Positions 24,326 to 33,532 of a DNA stretch of 64,000 nucleotides are shown in pieces (positions within the stretch are counted from its first letter, which is position 1; each line of letters starts with the position of its first letter). Both the position numbers and the translations under genes were made by a program. Under the pieces are notes generated by a model. It was given only the letters and a program-made list of their open reading frames with translations, did not search any database and had not been told where the DNA came from. This DNA comes from an uncultured Oscillospiraceae bacterium (lineage in GTDB: Bacteria; Bacillota; Clostridia; Oscillospirales; Ruminococcaceae): positions 62,001 through 126,000 of the forward strand of contig CAKSKU010000001.1 of assembly GCA_934465295.1 (NCBI GenBank), in the 5' to 3' direction.

Positions 24326-25687
24326 TTGACCGAATATATAGAAAAAGTAAAAGAGCTTATCAGCAAAAGGAGCGAAATACCGCTTTGCTATGTACATAGC
24401 TTCGGCTGTCAGCAGAATGTCAGCGACGGGGAACGCATCTTAGGCTTACTTTCAAGCTGCGGCTACGGAATAACCTCCGAACCCGACTCGGCGCAGCTAA
24501 TACTGTACAATACCTGCGCTGTTCGTGAGAACGCTGAAAACAAAGTTTATGGTATGATAGGCGAACTAAAGCATCTCAAAGAAAAAAATCCCGACTTGAT
24601 AATAGGTCTGTGCGGTTGTATGGCGCAGGAATCCAAAACTGTTGAAAAGATACGCAGCACATACAAGCAGGTCGATCTTATATTCGGTACACACGCCCTT
24701 TCCGAGCTGCCGCATCTGCTGTATGACGTGCTTACAAAGCGAAAATTCGTATTCGATACGGACGAGCATTCCGAAGTTCCGCTCAATGTTTCGGCAGTTC
24801 GCAGGAACAGCTTTAAAACAGGTGTTCCGATAATGTACGGCTGCGATAATTTCTGCTCATACTGCATCGTACCGTATGTAAGGGGCAGGGAAAAGAGCCG
24901 TGACCCCGAGATCATTCTCCAGGAGATAAAAGAGCTTGCCGATAAAGGCTATAAGGAGATAATGCTGCTCGGTCAGAATGTAAATTCTTACGGAAAAGGA
25001 CTTGATGAACCTATAAGCTTTTCGGAACTCCTCCGCAGGATAAACAGGATCGACGGTGATTTCAAGATAAGATTTATGTCACCGCACCCAAAGGACTGCA
25101 CGCATGAGCTTATCGATACAATACTTGAATGTGACAAGGTCTGCAAGCATCTGCATCTTCCACTCCAGTCGGGCAGCGACGGGATACTCAAAAAGATGAA
25201 CCGCAGATATACCGCAGAAAAGTATATGGAAACGGTCAACTATGTTCGCAGCAAGGTTCCCGATTTTTCACTTACGACCGATATAATCGTCGGATTTCCG
25301 AATGAGACCTATGAGGATTTTCTTAAAACAAAGGAGATCGTTGAAAAGGTCAAATTTGACAACATCTATTCTTTCATCTATTCAAAGCGCAGCGGTACAA
25401 AAGCCGCTGAGATGATAGACAATACGAGCGATGAGGACAAAAGCAAATGGATGACAGAACTTCTTGCAGCGCAGCGTGAAGTTTCGTCTGAAAACTACAA
25501 ACGTTTTATGGGACGTGAACTGGAAGTCCTTTTTGATGCGGAAAGCAGACATGAGGGCTTTATCACGGGCAAGAGCGATGAATTTATAATCGTTGAAGCC
25601 AAAGGCGATAAGTCGCTCATCGGTCAGCGAAAAAAAGTAAAGATCACCAAGACGTATAACTGGGCAGTCAGCGGTGAGATAATATAA
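24326..25687 (+). CDS. miaB: tRNA-2-methylthio-N6-dimethylallyladenosine synthase
   Basis: MiaB is a radical SAM methylthiotransferase that modifies A37 of tRNAs after MiaA has prenylated it; miaA is in the same cluster. Three parts are visible in 453 residues: the N-terminal methylthiotransferase domain with Cys in SFGCQQN, YNTCAVREN and LCGCMAQ; the radical SAM core with GCDNFCSYCIVPY (about 170); and a C-terminal TRAM domain. The start is TTG with AAGGAG 10 bases upstream. The order miaB-ricA-mutS-mutL matches Bacillus subtilis. Confidence 0.95.
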   Translation: MTEYIEKVKELISKRSEIPLCYVHSFGCQQNVSDGERILGLLSSCGYGITSEPDSAQLILYNTCAVRENAENKVYGMIGELKHLKEKNPDLIIGLCGCMAQESKTVEKIRSTYKQVDLIFGTHALSELPHLLYDVLTKRKFVFDTDEHSEVPLNVSAVRRNSFKTGVPIMYGCDNFCSYCIVPYVRGREKSRDPEIILQEIKELADKGYKEIMLLGQNVNSYGKGLDEPISFSELLRRINRIDGDFKIRFMSPHPKDCTHELIDTILECDKVCKHLHLPLQSGSDGILKKMNRRYTAEKYMETVNYVRSKVPDFSLTTDIIVGFPNETYEDFLKTKEIVEKVKFDNIYSFIYSKRSGTKAAEMIDNTSDEDKSKWMTELLAAQREVSSENYKRFMGRELEVLFDAESRHEGFITGKSDEFIIVEAKGDKSLIGQRKKVKITKTYNWAVSGEII

Positions 25688-25715
25688 GCAAATACCATTT
25701 CAGGAGGTCTAAAAA

Positions 25716-26132
25716 ATGAATGATGTAATAGAAAAAGCAAGAGAACTTGGTGTTCTCATTCAGAAAGACGAGCGCTATGCCGCTTATTATATTGCAAAGG
25801 AAGCAAACGACAAGGACGAAGAGCTTCAGAATATGATAAATGAATTTAATATGAAGCGTATGCAGCTCAATGCAGAGGTCTCAAAGGAAAACAAGAACAA
25901 CGAACGCCTCGCCGAGCTTGATGACGGCATAAAGTCGCTTTACGGCACGATCATGGCAAACGAAAATATGATAAACTACAACAAGGCTAAAAATGCTATG
26001 GACAGCCTTCTCAACCAAGTCAATATGATAATTACCTATTCCGCAAACGGCGAAGACCCGCTTACCTGTTCATGCGAAGAAGTAAACATAAGCTGCGGCG
26101 GAAACTGCTCTGCCTGCGGCGGCTGTCACTGA
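25716..26132 (+). CDS. YlbF/YmcA (RicA/RicF) family protein with C-terminal Cys cluster
   Basis: The 138-residue helical protein has the YlbF-family repeat pattern (VIEKARELGVLIQKDERY at the N-terminus) and a C-terminal Cys cluster, CSCEEVNISCGGNCSACGGC, with 7 Cys. In B. subtilis, RicA, RicF and RicT form a complex that carries iron-sulfur clusters and guides RNase Y; ricA lies between miaB and mutS there too, so RicA is the likeliest orthologue. AGGAGG precedes the ATG by 9 bases. Confidence 0.85.
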   Translation: MNDVIEKARELGVLIQKDERYAAYYIAKEANDKDEELQNMINEFNMKRMQLNAEVSKENKNNERLAELDDGIKSLYGTIMANENMINYNKAKNAMDSLLNQVNMIITYSANGEDPLTCSCEEVNISCGGNCSACGGCH

Positions 26133-26141
26133 GAAAACGCT

Positions 26142-26170
26142 GATCGGCCTGCTTTAACGGCAGGTCGGTC
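26142..26170 (+). terminator. GC-rich hairpin between ricA-like gene and mutS
   Basis: An 11-bp stem (26142-26152 with 26160-26170, two G-U pairs) with a 7-base loop. The following bases are GCTTTAAAG, a poor T-run, so it may give partial termination or protect mRNA ends. Confidence 0.5.
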
Positions 26171-26211
26171 GCTTTAAAGTTTGACATCGGAAAAGAATGG
26201 AGGATTATTCT

Positions 26212-28821
26212 GTGGAAATTGATATGCAAAGGCTTTCGCCTATGATGAAGCAGTATTTCGCTGTAAAGGAAAAATGCAAGGGCTTCCTGCTTTTTTTCAG
26301 ACTCGGCGACTTTTACGAAATGTTCTTTGACGATGCGCTTTTAGCTTCAAGAGTTCTTGAACTCACACTTACAGGACGTGACTGCGGTCTTGAAGAACGT
26401 GCGCCAATGTGCGGTATCCCTTATCACGCCTGCGAAATTTACATAAAAAAGCTTATCGATGCAGGTTACAAGGTCGCTATATGCGAACAGCTCACCGACC
26501 CGAAGGACGCAAAGGGCGGCATTGTAGAGCGTGATATCGTCAGGATAGTAACTCCCGGTACTGTCACCGAAAGCAATATGCTTGACGAGTCGAAAAACAA
26601 CTATATTGCAGCGATATATGCTTTGGATAAACGCTGTGCGCTCTGCTTTGCTGATATATCCACGGGCGAAGTTCATCTTTTTGACAAGACTTCAAAAAAT
26701 CTTGAAGCGGAGGTCATCAACGAACTTGTTCGCTTTGAACCCGTTGAAATTCTTTTCAATGAAAAATTTCTTGACTACAAAAATGTTCAGGAATTTATCC
26801 GCACAAAGATGAATGTTTCCGTTCAGCTCCTTGATGATGAAGAATTCGATATTTCAAGCAAAAAGGATATTGTTTTAAAGCAGTTCAACGTTGATGATCT
26901 TGACGAGATATCACTTCACGAGGGTACGCCTGAAGCAGACTGCGTATGCGGACTTTTCGGTTATATATACAACACGCAGAAAACCCTTGTCGGACGTTTC
27001 ACCGAGATCAAACGCTATAACGACAACTTCTTTATGGAGCTTGATTATACTGCAAGAAGAAACCTCGAACTTACTGAAACAATGCGGAGCAAGGAAAAGA
27101 AAGGAAGCCTTTTATGGGTGCTTGACCATACCAATACTTCGATGGGAAAACGTCTTCTCAAATCCTATATCGAACAGCCGCTTGTAAAGCTTGCGATAAT
27201 CACGAACCGTCTTGATGCAGTTGAACAGCTTTGCAGAAAATCCGTACTTCGCCAACAGCTTTCCGATGCGCTTTCCAAAGTCTATGACATTGAACGTCTT
27301 ATGACGAGAATAATGTATAAGACAGCAACTCCGAGAGATGTAAAATCACTTTCGCTGACAGCTTTGCAGCTCCCCGAGATAAAAAAGATACTCGGTGAAT
27401 TTTCGTCAAAGCTTCTTACCGAACTTAACAGCAAGATAGATACCCTCGAAGATATTTCGGGTCTTGTCGAAAGAGCTATCGTTGATGAACCTCCGATAAC
27501 CGCAAAAGAGGGCGGTGTTATCAAGGACGGATTTAATGCCGAGCTTGACAATCTCCGTCACATTATCAGCGGCGGAAAAGACATCATTGATGATATCGAA
27601 CAGCGTGAGCGTGACAGGACGGGAATAAAAAATCTGAAGATCGGATATAACAGAGTTTTCGGATATTATATCGAAGTCACGAAGTCCTATTATGACCTTG
27701 TTCCCGATACTTATATCAGAAAACAGACGCTTGCGAACTGCGAAAGATTTATCACGGATGAGCTTAAAAAGTATGAGAACGAAATTCTCGGTGCGAATGA
27801 AAAAGTCCTTTCGCTTGAAGCGAATATTTTTGCGGAAGTCCGTGATTTTATCGTTGAAAAGATAACCCGTGTTCAGGAAACAGCTTCTGCTGTCGCACAG
27901 CTTGATGTTCTCTGTTCGTTCGCTTATGTTTCACTGAAAAATGAATACACAAAACCCGATATTGCCATCGACGGCGTTATCGATATCGCTGACGGACGTC
28001 ACCCTGTTGTAGAGCTTATGCTCAAAGATGAAATTTACGTTCCGAATGACACATACCTTGATATAAACAGCAACCGTATGCAGATAATCACAGGACCCAA
28101 TATGTCGGGTAAATCGACATATATGCGTCAGGTAGCACTCATAACACTTATGGCACAAATAGGCTGCTTCGTCCCCGCAAAGAGAGCGAAGATAACTATC
28201 GTTGATAAAATTTTCACCAGAGTAGGCGCATCGGACGACCTTACGGCAGGTCAATCAACATTTATGGTCGAAATGAGCGAGGTTGCGGATATCCTTAAAA
28301 ATGCCACAAAGCAGAGCCTTGTTATCCTTGATGAAGTCGGAAGAGGAACTTCGACCTTTGACGGAATAAGCATTGCAACTGCGGTCGCAGAGTATATAGC
28401 AAATCAGCGTGTACTTGGCTGCAAGACACTTTTCGCAACGCATTATCATGAGCTTATAAAACTTGAAGATCAGCTTGATGGCGTAAAGAATTACAGTGTT
28501 GCCGTTAAGAAAATCGGCGAGGATATACGTTTCCTGCGAAAGATCGTTCCCGGTGGAGTTGACGACAGCTATGGTATCGAGGTCGCAAAGCTTGCAGGAC
28601 TTCCAAACAAGGTTTTGACCCGTGCGAAAGAGATACTTGCCGAAATGGAAAGAGAGAAGGCTGCCGAAAAGCAGAGAAAAGCCGATGATAATGATCTGCA
28701 GATCTCATTCGGCGCAATGAACGATGAAATTATCCTTGACAGACTGAGAAAGACCAATGCTGACGAATTCAGCGGAGAAGAAGCAAAGCAGTTCCTTAAA
28801 GAGCTTTGTTCTTCACTTTAA
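26212..28821 (+). CDS. mutS: DNA mismatch repair protein MutS
   Basis: MutS binds mismatches and loops, then recruits MutL. The 869-residue sequence has the mismatch-wedge motif GDFYEMF near the N-terminus, the connector and lever helices, the Walker A loop TGPNMSGKST (about 628), ILDEVGRGTSTFDG, and the FATHYHEL motif. An ATG at 26197 overlaps the ribosome site GGAGG (26199-26203), so it cannot be the start. GTG at 26212, 8 bases after that site, is chosen. mutL follows 21 bases after the stop. Confidence 0.96.
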   Translation: MEIDMQRLSPMMKQYFAVKEKCKGFLLFFRLGDFYEMFFDDALLASRVLELTLTGRDCGLEERAPMCGIPYHACEIYIKKLIDAGYKVAICEQLTDPKDAKGGIVERDIVRIVTPGTVTESNMLDESKNNYIAAIYALDKRCALCFADISTGEVHLFDKTSKNLEAEVINELVRFEPVEILFNEKFLDYKNVQEFIRTKMNVSVQLLDDEEFDISSKKDIVLKQFNVDDLDEISLHEGTPEADCVCGLFGYIYNTQKTLVGRFTEIKRYNDNFFMELDYTARRNLELTETMRSKEKKGSLLWVLDHTNTSMGKRLLKSYIEQPLVKLAIITNRLDAVEQLCRKSVLRQQLSDALSKVYDIERLMTRIMYKTATPRDVKSLSLTALQLPEIKKILGEFSSKLLTELNSKIDTLEDISGLVERAIVDEPPITAKEGGVIKDGFNAELDNLRHIISGGKDIIDDIEQRERDRTGIKNLKIGYNRVFGYYIEVTKSYYDLVPDTYIRKQTLANCERFITDELKKYENEILGANEKVLSLEANIFAEVRDFIVEKITRVQETASAVAQLDVLCSFAYVSLKNEYTKPDIAIDGVIDIADGRHPVVELMLKDEIYVPNDTYLDINSNRMQIITGPNMSGKSTYMRQVALITLMAQIGCFVPAKRAKITIVDKIFTRVGASDDLTAGQSTFMVEMSEVADILKNATKQSLVILDEVGRGTSTFDGISIATAVAEYIANQRVLGCKTLFATHYHELIKLEDQLDGVKNYSVAVKKIGEDIRFLRKIVPGGVDDSYGIEVAKLAGLPNKVLTRAKEILAEMEREKAAEKQRKADDNDLQISFGAMNDEIILDRLRKTNADEFSGEEAKQFLKELCSSL

Positions 28822-28842
28822 ACGCATTAAAATGGAGATAAA

Positions 28843-30912
28843 ATGGGAAGAATAAATCTACTTCAGAAAGAGACCTCGGAGCTTATTGCCGCAGGTGAAG
28901 TTATTGAGCGTCCAAGCTCCGTTATAAAGGAGCTTATCGAAAATTCGATAGACAGCGGTGCTGACAATATCACTGTTGAGATAAAAAACGGCGGAATTTC
29001 ATATATCCGTATCACCGATAACGGCTGCGGAATGGAACCCGAAGATGTTCCGATGGCATTTCTGCGACACGCAACGAGCAAGATCAGCTCCAAGGAAGAT
29101 CTTAACAGCATAAATACGCTCGGATTCCGCGGTGAAGCGCTTGCTTCGATATGCGCTGTTGCAAGAGTAGAGGTTCTGACAAAGGTTGCAGGAAGTATGT
29201 ACGGGACGCACTATATCATTGAGGGTTCGGAGGAGAAACTGAACGAACAGACAGGCTGCCCCGATGGGACGACTATCATTATCCGTGATATTTTCTTCAA
29301 CGTTCCCGCACGGCTTAAATTTCTGAAAAAAGATGTTGCCGAGGGAAATGCGATATCGGATATAACGAGTAAAATTGCCGTTTCCCACCCCGAGATCGCA
29401 TTCAAATTCATAAGAAACAACAATCAGGATTTCATTACCCCGGGTGACGGCGACCTTTATTCTTCGATATACTCCGTTATGGGAAAAGACTTCGCAGAAT
29501 CACTCATTCCCGTAAAATACAAGCTCAACGGCGTGAAGATAAAAGGCTTCACGGTAAAACCGCTCAAAGGCAGACCCAAGCGCAACTTTCAGTATTTCTT
29601 CGTGAACGGCAGATATGTAAAATCCTATACTTGCTCTTATGCGCTTGAAGAAGCTTATCAGAACTGCATAATGGAGGGAAAATTTCCTGCCTGCGTTCTG
29701 CTTATGGAAGTTTCGCCCGTGATGCTCGATGTCAATGTTCACCCTGCAAAAATCGAGGTTCGCTTCAATGATGACAGACTTATCCATGACAGCATTTATT
29801 TCTCGGTAAAAACGGCTATACACAATAATTCCGAGCCGATGAACATTGAAATAAAGCAGCCGATACCCGACTATACAAAACCGCTTCCCGAAAGCTACAA
29901 TATCGGTACACAGCTTATGTTCAACACCGAGTCATCAAAGCCGACGAAACAGGCTGCACCGATACAAAATTATGCACGACCCGAACAGCCTGAGCAGCCG
30001 CTTCGCATCAATGAAGTTAACGACATTGTTGGCAGGAGAGAGAATGTTCCCGTGACGGGCGTTGCTTCAGTGTATGATCCAAGACCCACAGGCAGCTATG
30101 CCGATCTTCCTTGGACAGCACCGCCAAAGCCTGCTGCTCCCGAACCGGTACCGCAGAAAAATGTTTCGGTTCAGGTCGAATACAACGACTATAAAAATGA
30201 CAGCTCTCAGACCGATATACCTTATACCGTTGAACCGCCCGAGGACATTCCCGTAAATGCTGCACCGAATATCCCCGAACACAGCGGCGGCTATAAGTAC
30301 ATAAATGAACAAGCACCGATCATTGAGCAGCCTAAAAAGGAGATATTCTTCCGAATAATAGGCGAAGTTTTCAAGGAATATATAATCGCCGAAGTTGACA
30401 AGGAAGTTATTTTCGTTGACAAACACGCCGCTCATGAAAGAATACTCTTTGAAAAGCTCAAATCAGGTCAGCAAAATCTTCAGAGCCAGATGATGCTTGA
30501 ACCCGTTGATGTTATGCTTTCAAACGAGGAATATGACGCCCTTGTCCAGAACAAACAGACAGCCTTTGACCTTGGATTTTCATTCAAGGAAAACAGAAAC
30601 ACTTCCGTGAGCGTGAATGGTATTCCCGCAATGCTGGACGGCTGCGATCCTGCCGACCTTGTAATTGAGCTTGCAAGCAATTTCAGCAATAACAGAAATA
30701 ATCCTCTGCCCGTTATTCTTGACGATATGTATCATACCTTTGCCTGCAAAGCGGCTATCAAGGCAAACGATGAAAACAGTCCCAAGGAGCTTGCTGAGAT
30801 CGTCCGCACGTTGCTTGAAAATGAGAGCATACGCTACTGTCCGCACGGCAGACCCGTTATGTTCAAGATAACCAAATACGAGCTTGATAAGCAGTTCAGG
30901 AGAATAGTCTGA
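28843..30912 (+). CDS. mutL: DNA mismatch repair protein MutL (endonuclease type)
   Basis: MutL is a GHKL ATPase acting after MutS. The N-terminal domain has IAAGEVIERPSSVIKELIEN, DNGCGM and GFRGEALASICAV, and a Pro/Gln-rich linker covers about 345-485. The C-terminal domain has the nicking-endonuclease motif VDKHAAHERILFE (DQHA in most relatives), CKAAIKAND and CPHGRPVMFK, so this is the nicking type found in bacteria without MutH. A possible clamp-contact motif QMMLEP lies between. GGAG precedes the ATG. The stop overlaps the miaA ATG by one base. Confidence 0.96.
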   Translation: MGRINLLQKETSELIAAGEVIERPSSVIKELIENSIDSGADNITVEIKNGGISYIRITDNGCGMEPEDVPMAFLRHATSKISSKEDLNSINTLGFRGEALASICAVARVEVLTKVAGSMYGTHYIIEGSEEKLNEQTGCPDGTTIIIRDIFFNVPARLKFLKKDVAEGNAISDITSKIAVSHPEIAFKFIRNNNQDFITPGDGDLYSSIYSVMGKDFAESLIPVKYKLNGVKIKGFTVKPLKGRPKRNFQYFFVNGRYVKSYTCSYALEEAYQNCIMEGKFPACVLLMEVSPVMLDVNVHPAKIEVRFNDDRLIHDSIYFSVKTAIHNNSEPMNIEIKQPIPDYTKPLPESYNIGTQLMFNTESSKPTKQAAPIQNYARPEQPEQPLRINEVNDIVGRRENVPVTGVASVYDPRPTGSYADLPWTAPPKPAAPEPVPQKNVSVQVEYNDYKNDSSQTDIPYTVEPPEDIPVNAAPNIPEHSGGYKYINEQAPIIEQPKKEIFFRIIGEVFKEYIIAEVDKEVIFVDKHAAHERILFEKLKSGQQNLQSQMMLEPVDVMLSNEEYDALVQNKQTAFDLGFSFKENRNTSVSVNGIPAMLDGCDPADLVIELASNFSNNRNNPLPVILDDMYHTFACKAAIKANDENSPKELAEIVRTLLENESIRYCPHGRPVMFKITKYELDKQFRRIV

Positions 30913-31856
30913 TGGAAAAGAAACAGCCCTTGATAGCGGTAGTCGGTCCGACAGCTTCAGGAAAAACAGCAGTCGGCATCGCTCTTGCGAAGGAATACAA
31001 CGGCGAGGTGGTCTCAGCCGATTCCATGCAGATATACAAAGGTATGGACATTACGACTGCAAAGCCCGATGAAGAAGAAATGCAGGGAATACCTCATCAT
31101 CTTATAAGCGAACTGGAACCGACCTCGTCATTCAGCGTTGCGGAATATGTTAAGCTTGCCCAGCAGAAGATAGAGGACATCGCCGCAAGGGGAAAGATCC
31201 CCATACTGGTCGGCGGAACAGGACTTTACGTTTCTTCACTCATTGACAACATCAACTTTGACAACGCAATAACCGATGGGAGCGTTCGCAGAAGATTGAC
31301 CGAAGAAGCCGAGCAGATCGGCAATGAAGCTATGCTTGAAAGGCTTCGTGAGATCGACCCCGAAGCTGCCGAAAAAATACCTGCCGCAAATCTTGTCAGG
31401 GTCATTCGTGCGTTGGAGGTCTATGAAGTAACAGGAATACCTTTCAGCAGGCACAAAGAGCTTAACCGTATGCAGGACAGCCTTTACAATGCCTGTATGA
31501 TAGGCTTGACTTACAAGGACAGGAACGTTCTGTACGACAGGATAAATAAACGTGTCGATATTATGCTTCAAAAAGGTCTTATCGAAGAATGCCGTGCTGT
31601 TTATGAAAATGAAAAACTCGGCACTGCCTGTCAGGCAATAGGGTATAAGGAGTTGATTCCATATTTTGAGAATAAAAAAACAAAAGAGGAATGTATTGAC
31701 AAAATAAAACAGTATTCACGCAATTATGCTAAACGCCAGCTCACTTGGTTTCGTCGAGATGAACGAATTCAATGGGTAGAAATCGATGAAGATACAGCAT
31801 TTAGTACAATTATTGCAGAATGTAAAAAAGTAGTAGCCAAAACAGAAATTTTGTGA
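30912..31856 (+). CDS. miaA: tRNA dimethylallyltransferase
   Basis: MiaA transfers the dimethylallyl group to A37 of tRNAs reading UNN codons, giving the substrate for MiaB upstream. The 314-residue product has the P-loop VVGPTASGKT at residues 10-19, SADSMQIYKGMDI with catalytic Asp, and PILVGGTGLY. It overlaps mutL by one base. The order mutL-miaA-hfq is the same as in Escherichia coli, a very old arrangement. Confidence 0.96.
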   Translation: MEKKQPLIAVVGPTASGKTAVGIALAKEYNGEVVSADSMQIYKGMDITTAKPDEEEMQGIPHHLISELEPTSSFSVAEYVKLAQQKIEDIAARGKIPILVGGTGLYVSSLIDNINFDNAITDGSVRRRLTEEAEQIGNEAMLERLREIDPEAAEKIPAANLVRVIRALEVYEVTGIPFSRHKELNRMQDSLYNACMIGLTYKDRNVLYDRINKRVDIMLQKGLIEECRAVYENEKLGTACQAIGYKELIPYFENKKTKEECIDKIKQYSRNYAKRQLTWFRRDERIQWVEIDEDTAFSTIIAECKKVVAKTEIL

Positions 31857-31862
31857 TATAAT
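31834..31862 (+). promoter_or_regulatory. Possible sigma-A promoter of hfq
   Basis: TATAAT at 31857-31862 with TAGCCA 17 bases upstream (4 of 6 matches). It overlaps the end of miaA, giving hfq a transcript of its own with a leader of about 80 bases. Confidence 0.55.
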
Positions 31863-31887
31863 ATACTATGTGTATGAAAGGATCTTT

Positions 31888-31917
31888 ATGCAAAATTTAA
31901 AGTTAACAATTCGTTAA
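31888..31917 (+). CDS. Possible 9-codon leader ORF upstream of hfq
   Basis: ATG at 31888 is preceded by AAAGGA at 5 bases and encodes MQNLKLTIR before a TAA. It overlaps a GTTAAC/GTTAAC hairpin (31902-31907 with 31913-31918), so its translation would open that hairpin. It may be chance; conservation would decide. Confidence 0.25.
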   Translation: MQNLKLTIR

Positions 31918-31948
31918 CCTGTGTGCATGGTTCTAAGGAGTGGATACA

Positions 31949-32179
31949 ATGAATAAGAATATGAATTTACAAGATGTTTTTCTCAATCAGGCACGAAAAG
32001 ATAAAATATATGTTACCTTTATCCTCACGAACGGGTTCCAGTTCAAAGGGATAGTAAAGGGCTTCGATAATTATACTGTCATTCTCGACTGCGACGGCAA
32101 GCAGGAGCTTGTTTTCAAGCACGCTATCTCAACGATCATTCCCAGCAAGCCGATACCGATACTCGACTCCGAGCAGTAA
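31949..32179 (+). CDS. hfq: RNA chaperone Hfq
   Basis: Hfq is the hexameric Sm-like protein that binds small RNAs and A-rich mRNA segments. The 76-residue protein has the Sm1 fold (NLQDVFLNQARKDKIYVTF, NGFQFKGIVKGFDNYTVIL) and Sm2 motif with FKHAISTI. The start at 31949 lies 8 bases after AAGGAG; a GTG at 31940 overlaps that site and is rejected. The disordered C-terminal tail of enterobacterial Hfq is missing, as is usual in Firmicutes. Confidence 0.95.
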   Translation: MNKNMNLQDVFLNQARKDKIYVTFILTNGFQFKGIVKGFDNYTVILDCDGKQELVFKHAISTIIPSKPIPILDSEQ

Positions 32180-32200
32180 TGCTTCATTCGGGAGTGTAGT

Positions 32201-33532
32201 ATGGATACAATTACAGGAAAAGTTCTTGTTCTTATCCTTTCGATCTTTATGCTCGTTACGGTATTTCACCAGTTCGTCCAAGTTTTCGGAGACGATTACA
32301 CGACGGAGACCGCTACGGTTTATTCATCCGCCGAAAAGGTCACGTTCAACGGCGTTTATGTCAGGAACGAGACTGTTGTAAGCGGCGGAAAAAACGGTAT
32401 TCTGAGCTATCCATCGCCCGATGGAAGCAAGGTTGCCAAGGATTCAGTGGTGGCTTATGTATACAGATCTGCGAATGATATCTACATCAATCAGCAGATC
32501 GAAAAACTCAGATCTGAAGTCGAGATACTGAAAAAAGAGCAGAACCCCGGTACGACAGTCGTTGCCCAGCCTGAGTTTATTTCAAGTCTTATCGAAGAAA
32601 AATACCAGGCTATCACAACGCTCGCCGCAAGGAACGATCTTAGCTCGTTAAGCTCGGAAAGCGATAATTTCCAGATGCTTATGGGCATTTATCAGATCGT
32701 TATAGGCGATGAGACTGATTATAACGATAGGATAGAAAAGCTTGAAAAGCAGATAAAACAGCTTGAAGCCAAGCAGAACAACCCTATCGATACAATAACC
32801 GTTCCCAACTCGGGATATTTTATCAGCTATGTTGACGGATATGAGAATATCCTCTCGACGGACAAGCTTTCCTCGATAACAGCCGATGATATCAAAAAAG
32901 TCATTGAAAATGATGGCTATAATTCGGCTAAGGTCTCAAAAAAAGCCGTCGGAAAGATAGTTGATGATTATGAATGGGCTCTTGTCGGAATAGTAAATCC
33001 AAAGGATGCTTCATTCAATCCCGGAAAGGAAGTCAAGATAAAGCTTTCGTCGACCCCCGATCTTCTTACTGCGAAGATAACGGATGTTATTGAGACCGAT
33101 GATCCCGAGGAATGTATGATCGTTTTATCGTGCGAAAAGCTTAATTTCAACCTCGTTCAGTACCGCACCGAAAGAGTTGAGATAATTCTCGACGACTTCA
33201 ACGGTATAAAAGTTCCGAGAGAGGCTGTAAGATTTAATAAAAACAACGAAAAGGGCGTCTATGTTCTTCTTGGACAGCGAATTGCCTTTAAAAAAGTTGA
33301 TGTTATATACGAATGCGATGAATATCTCCTGTCTGCAATTACCTCCGATACAAGCTATATCAGCGTTTATGAGGATATTATCCTAAGCGGTGAGATACCT
33401 GCCGAGGTAATGGAACAGGTCACAACGGCAAGCTCGGAAGAACAGTCGGAGGAAACTGCTGCTCCCGAAACGACTGCCGGTTCTGTTTCGGCGACGGAAG
33501 AAACTAACGGAGATGAAGCGGCAAATGAATAA
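32201..33532 (+). CDS. HlyD-like membrane fusion protein in the division cluster
   Basis: The 443-residue protein has one N-terminal membrane segment (about 6-27). An extracellular lipoyl-like strand pair (VTFNGVYVRNETVVSGGKNG, KVAKDSVVAYVY) follows, then coiled coils (about 95-120 and 170-190), a second beta domain (GKIVDDYEWALVGIVNP, FNGIKVPREAVRF) and a low-complexity Glu/Thr/Ser tail. This is the membrane-fusion (HlyD) layout, but no ABC transporter or outer partner is encoded nearby. Instead it overlaps yggS and leads the sepF-ylmH-divIVA cluster, suggesting a septum or envelope role. A GGAG lies 7 bases before the ATG. Confidence 0.75.
   Translation: MDTITGKVLVLILSIFMLVTVFHQFVQVFGDDYTTETATVYSSAEKVTFNGVYVRNETVVSGGKNGILSYPSPDGSKVAKDSVVAYVYRSANDIYINQQIEKLRSEVEILKKEQNPGTTVVAQPEFISSLIEEKYQAITTLAARNDLSSLSSESDNFQMLMGIYQIVIGDETDYNDRIEKLEKQIKQLEAKQNNPIDTITVPNSGYFISYVDGYENILSTDKLSSITADDIKKVIENDGYNSAKVSKKAVGKIVDDYEWALVGIVNPKDASFNPGKEVKIKLSSTPDLLTAKITDVIETDDPEECMIVLSCEKLNFNLVQYRTERVEIILDDFNGIKVPREAVRFNKNNEKGVYVLLGQRIAFKKVDVIYECDEYLLSAITSDTSYISVYEDIILSGEIPAEVMEQVTTASSEEQSEETAAPETTAGSVSATEETNGDEAANE

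Noticed and set aside
26181..26186. TTGACA as a promoter -35 box for mutS
   Set aside because: No -10 box exists at a suitable distance before the start codon at 26212.
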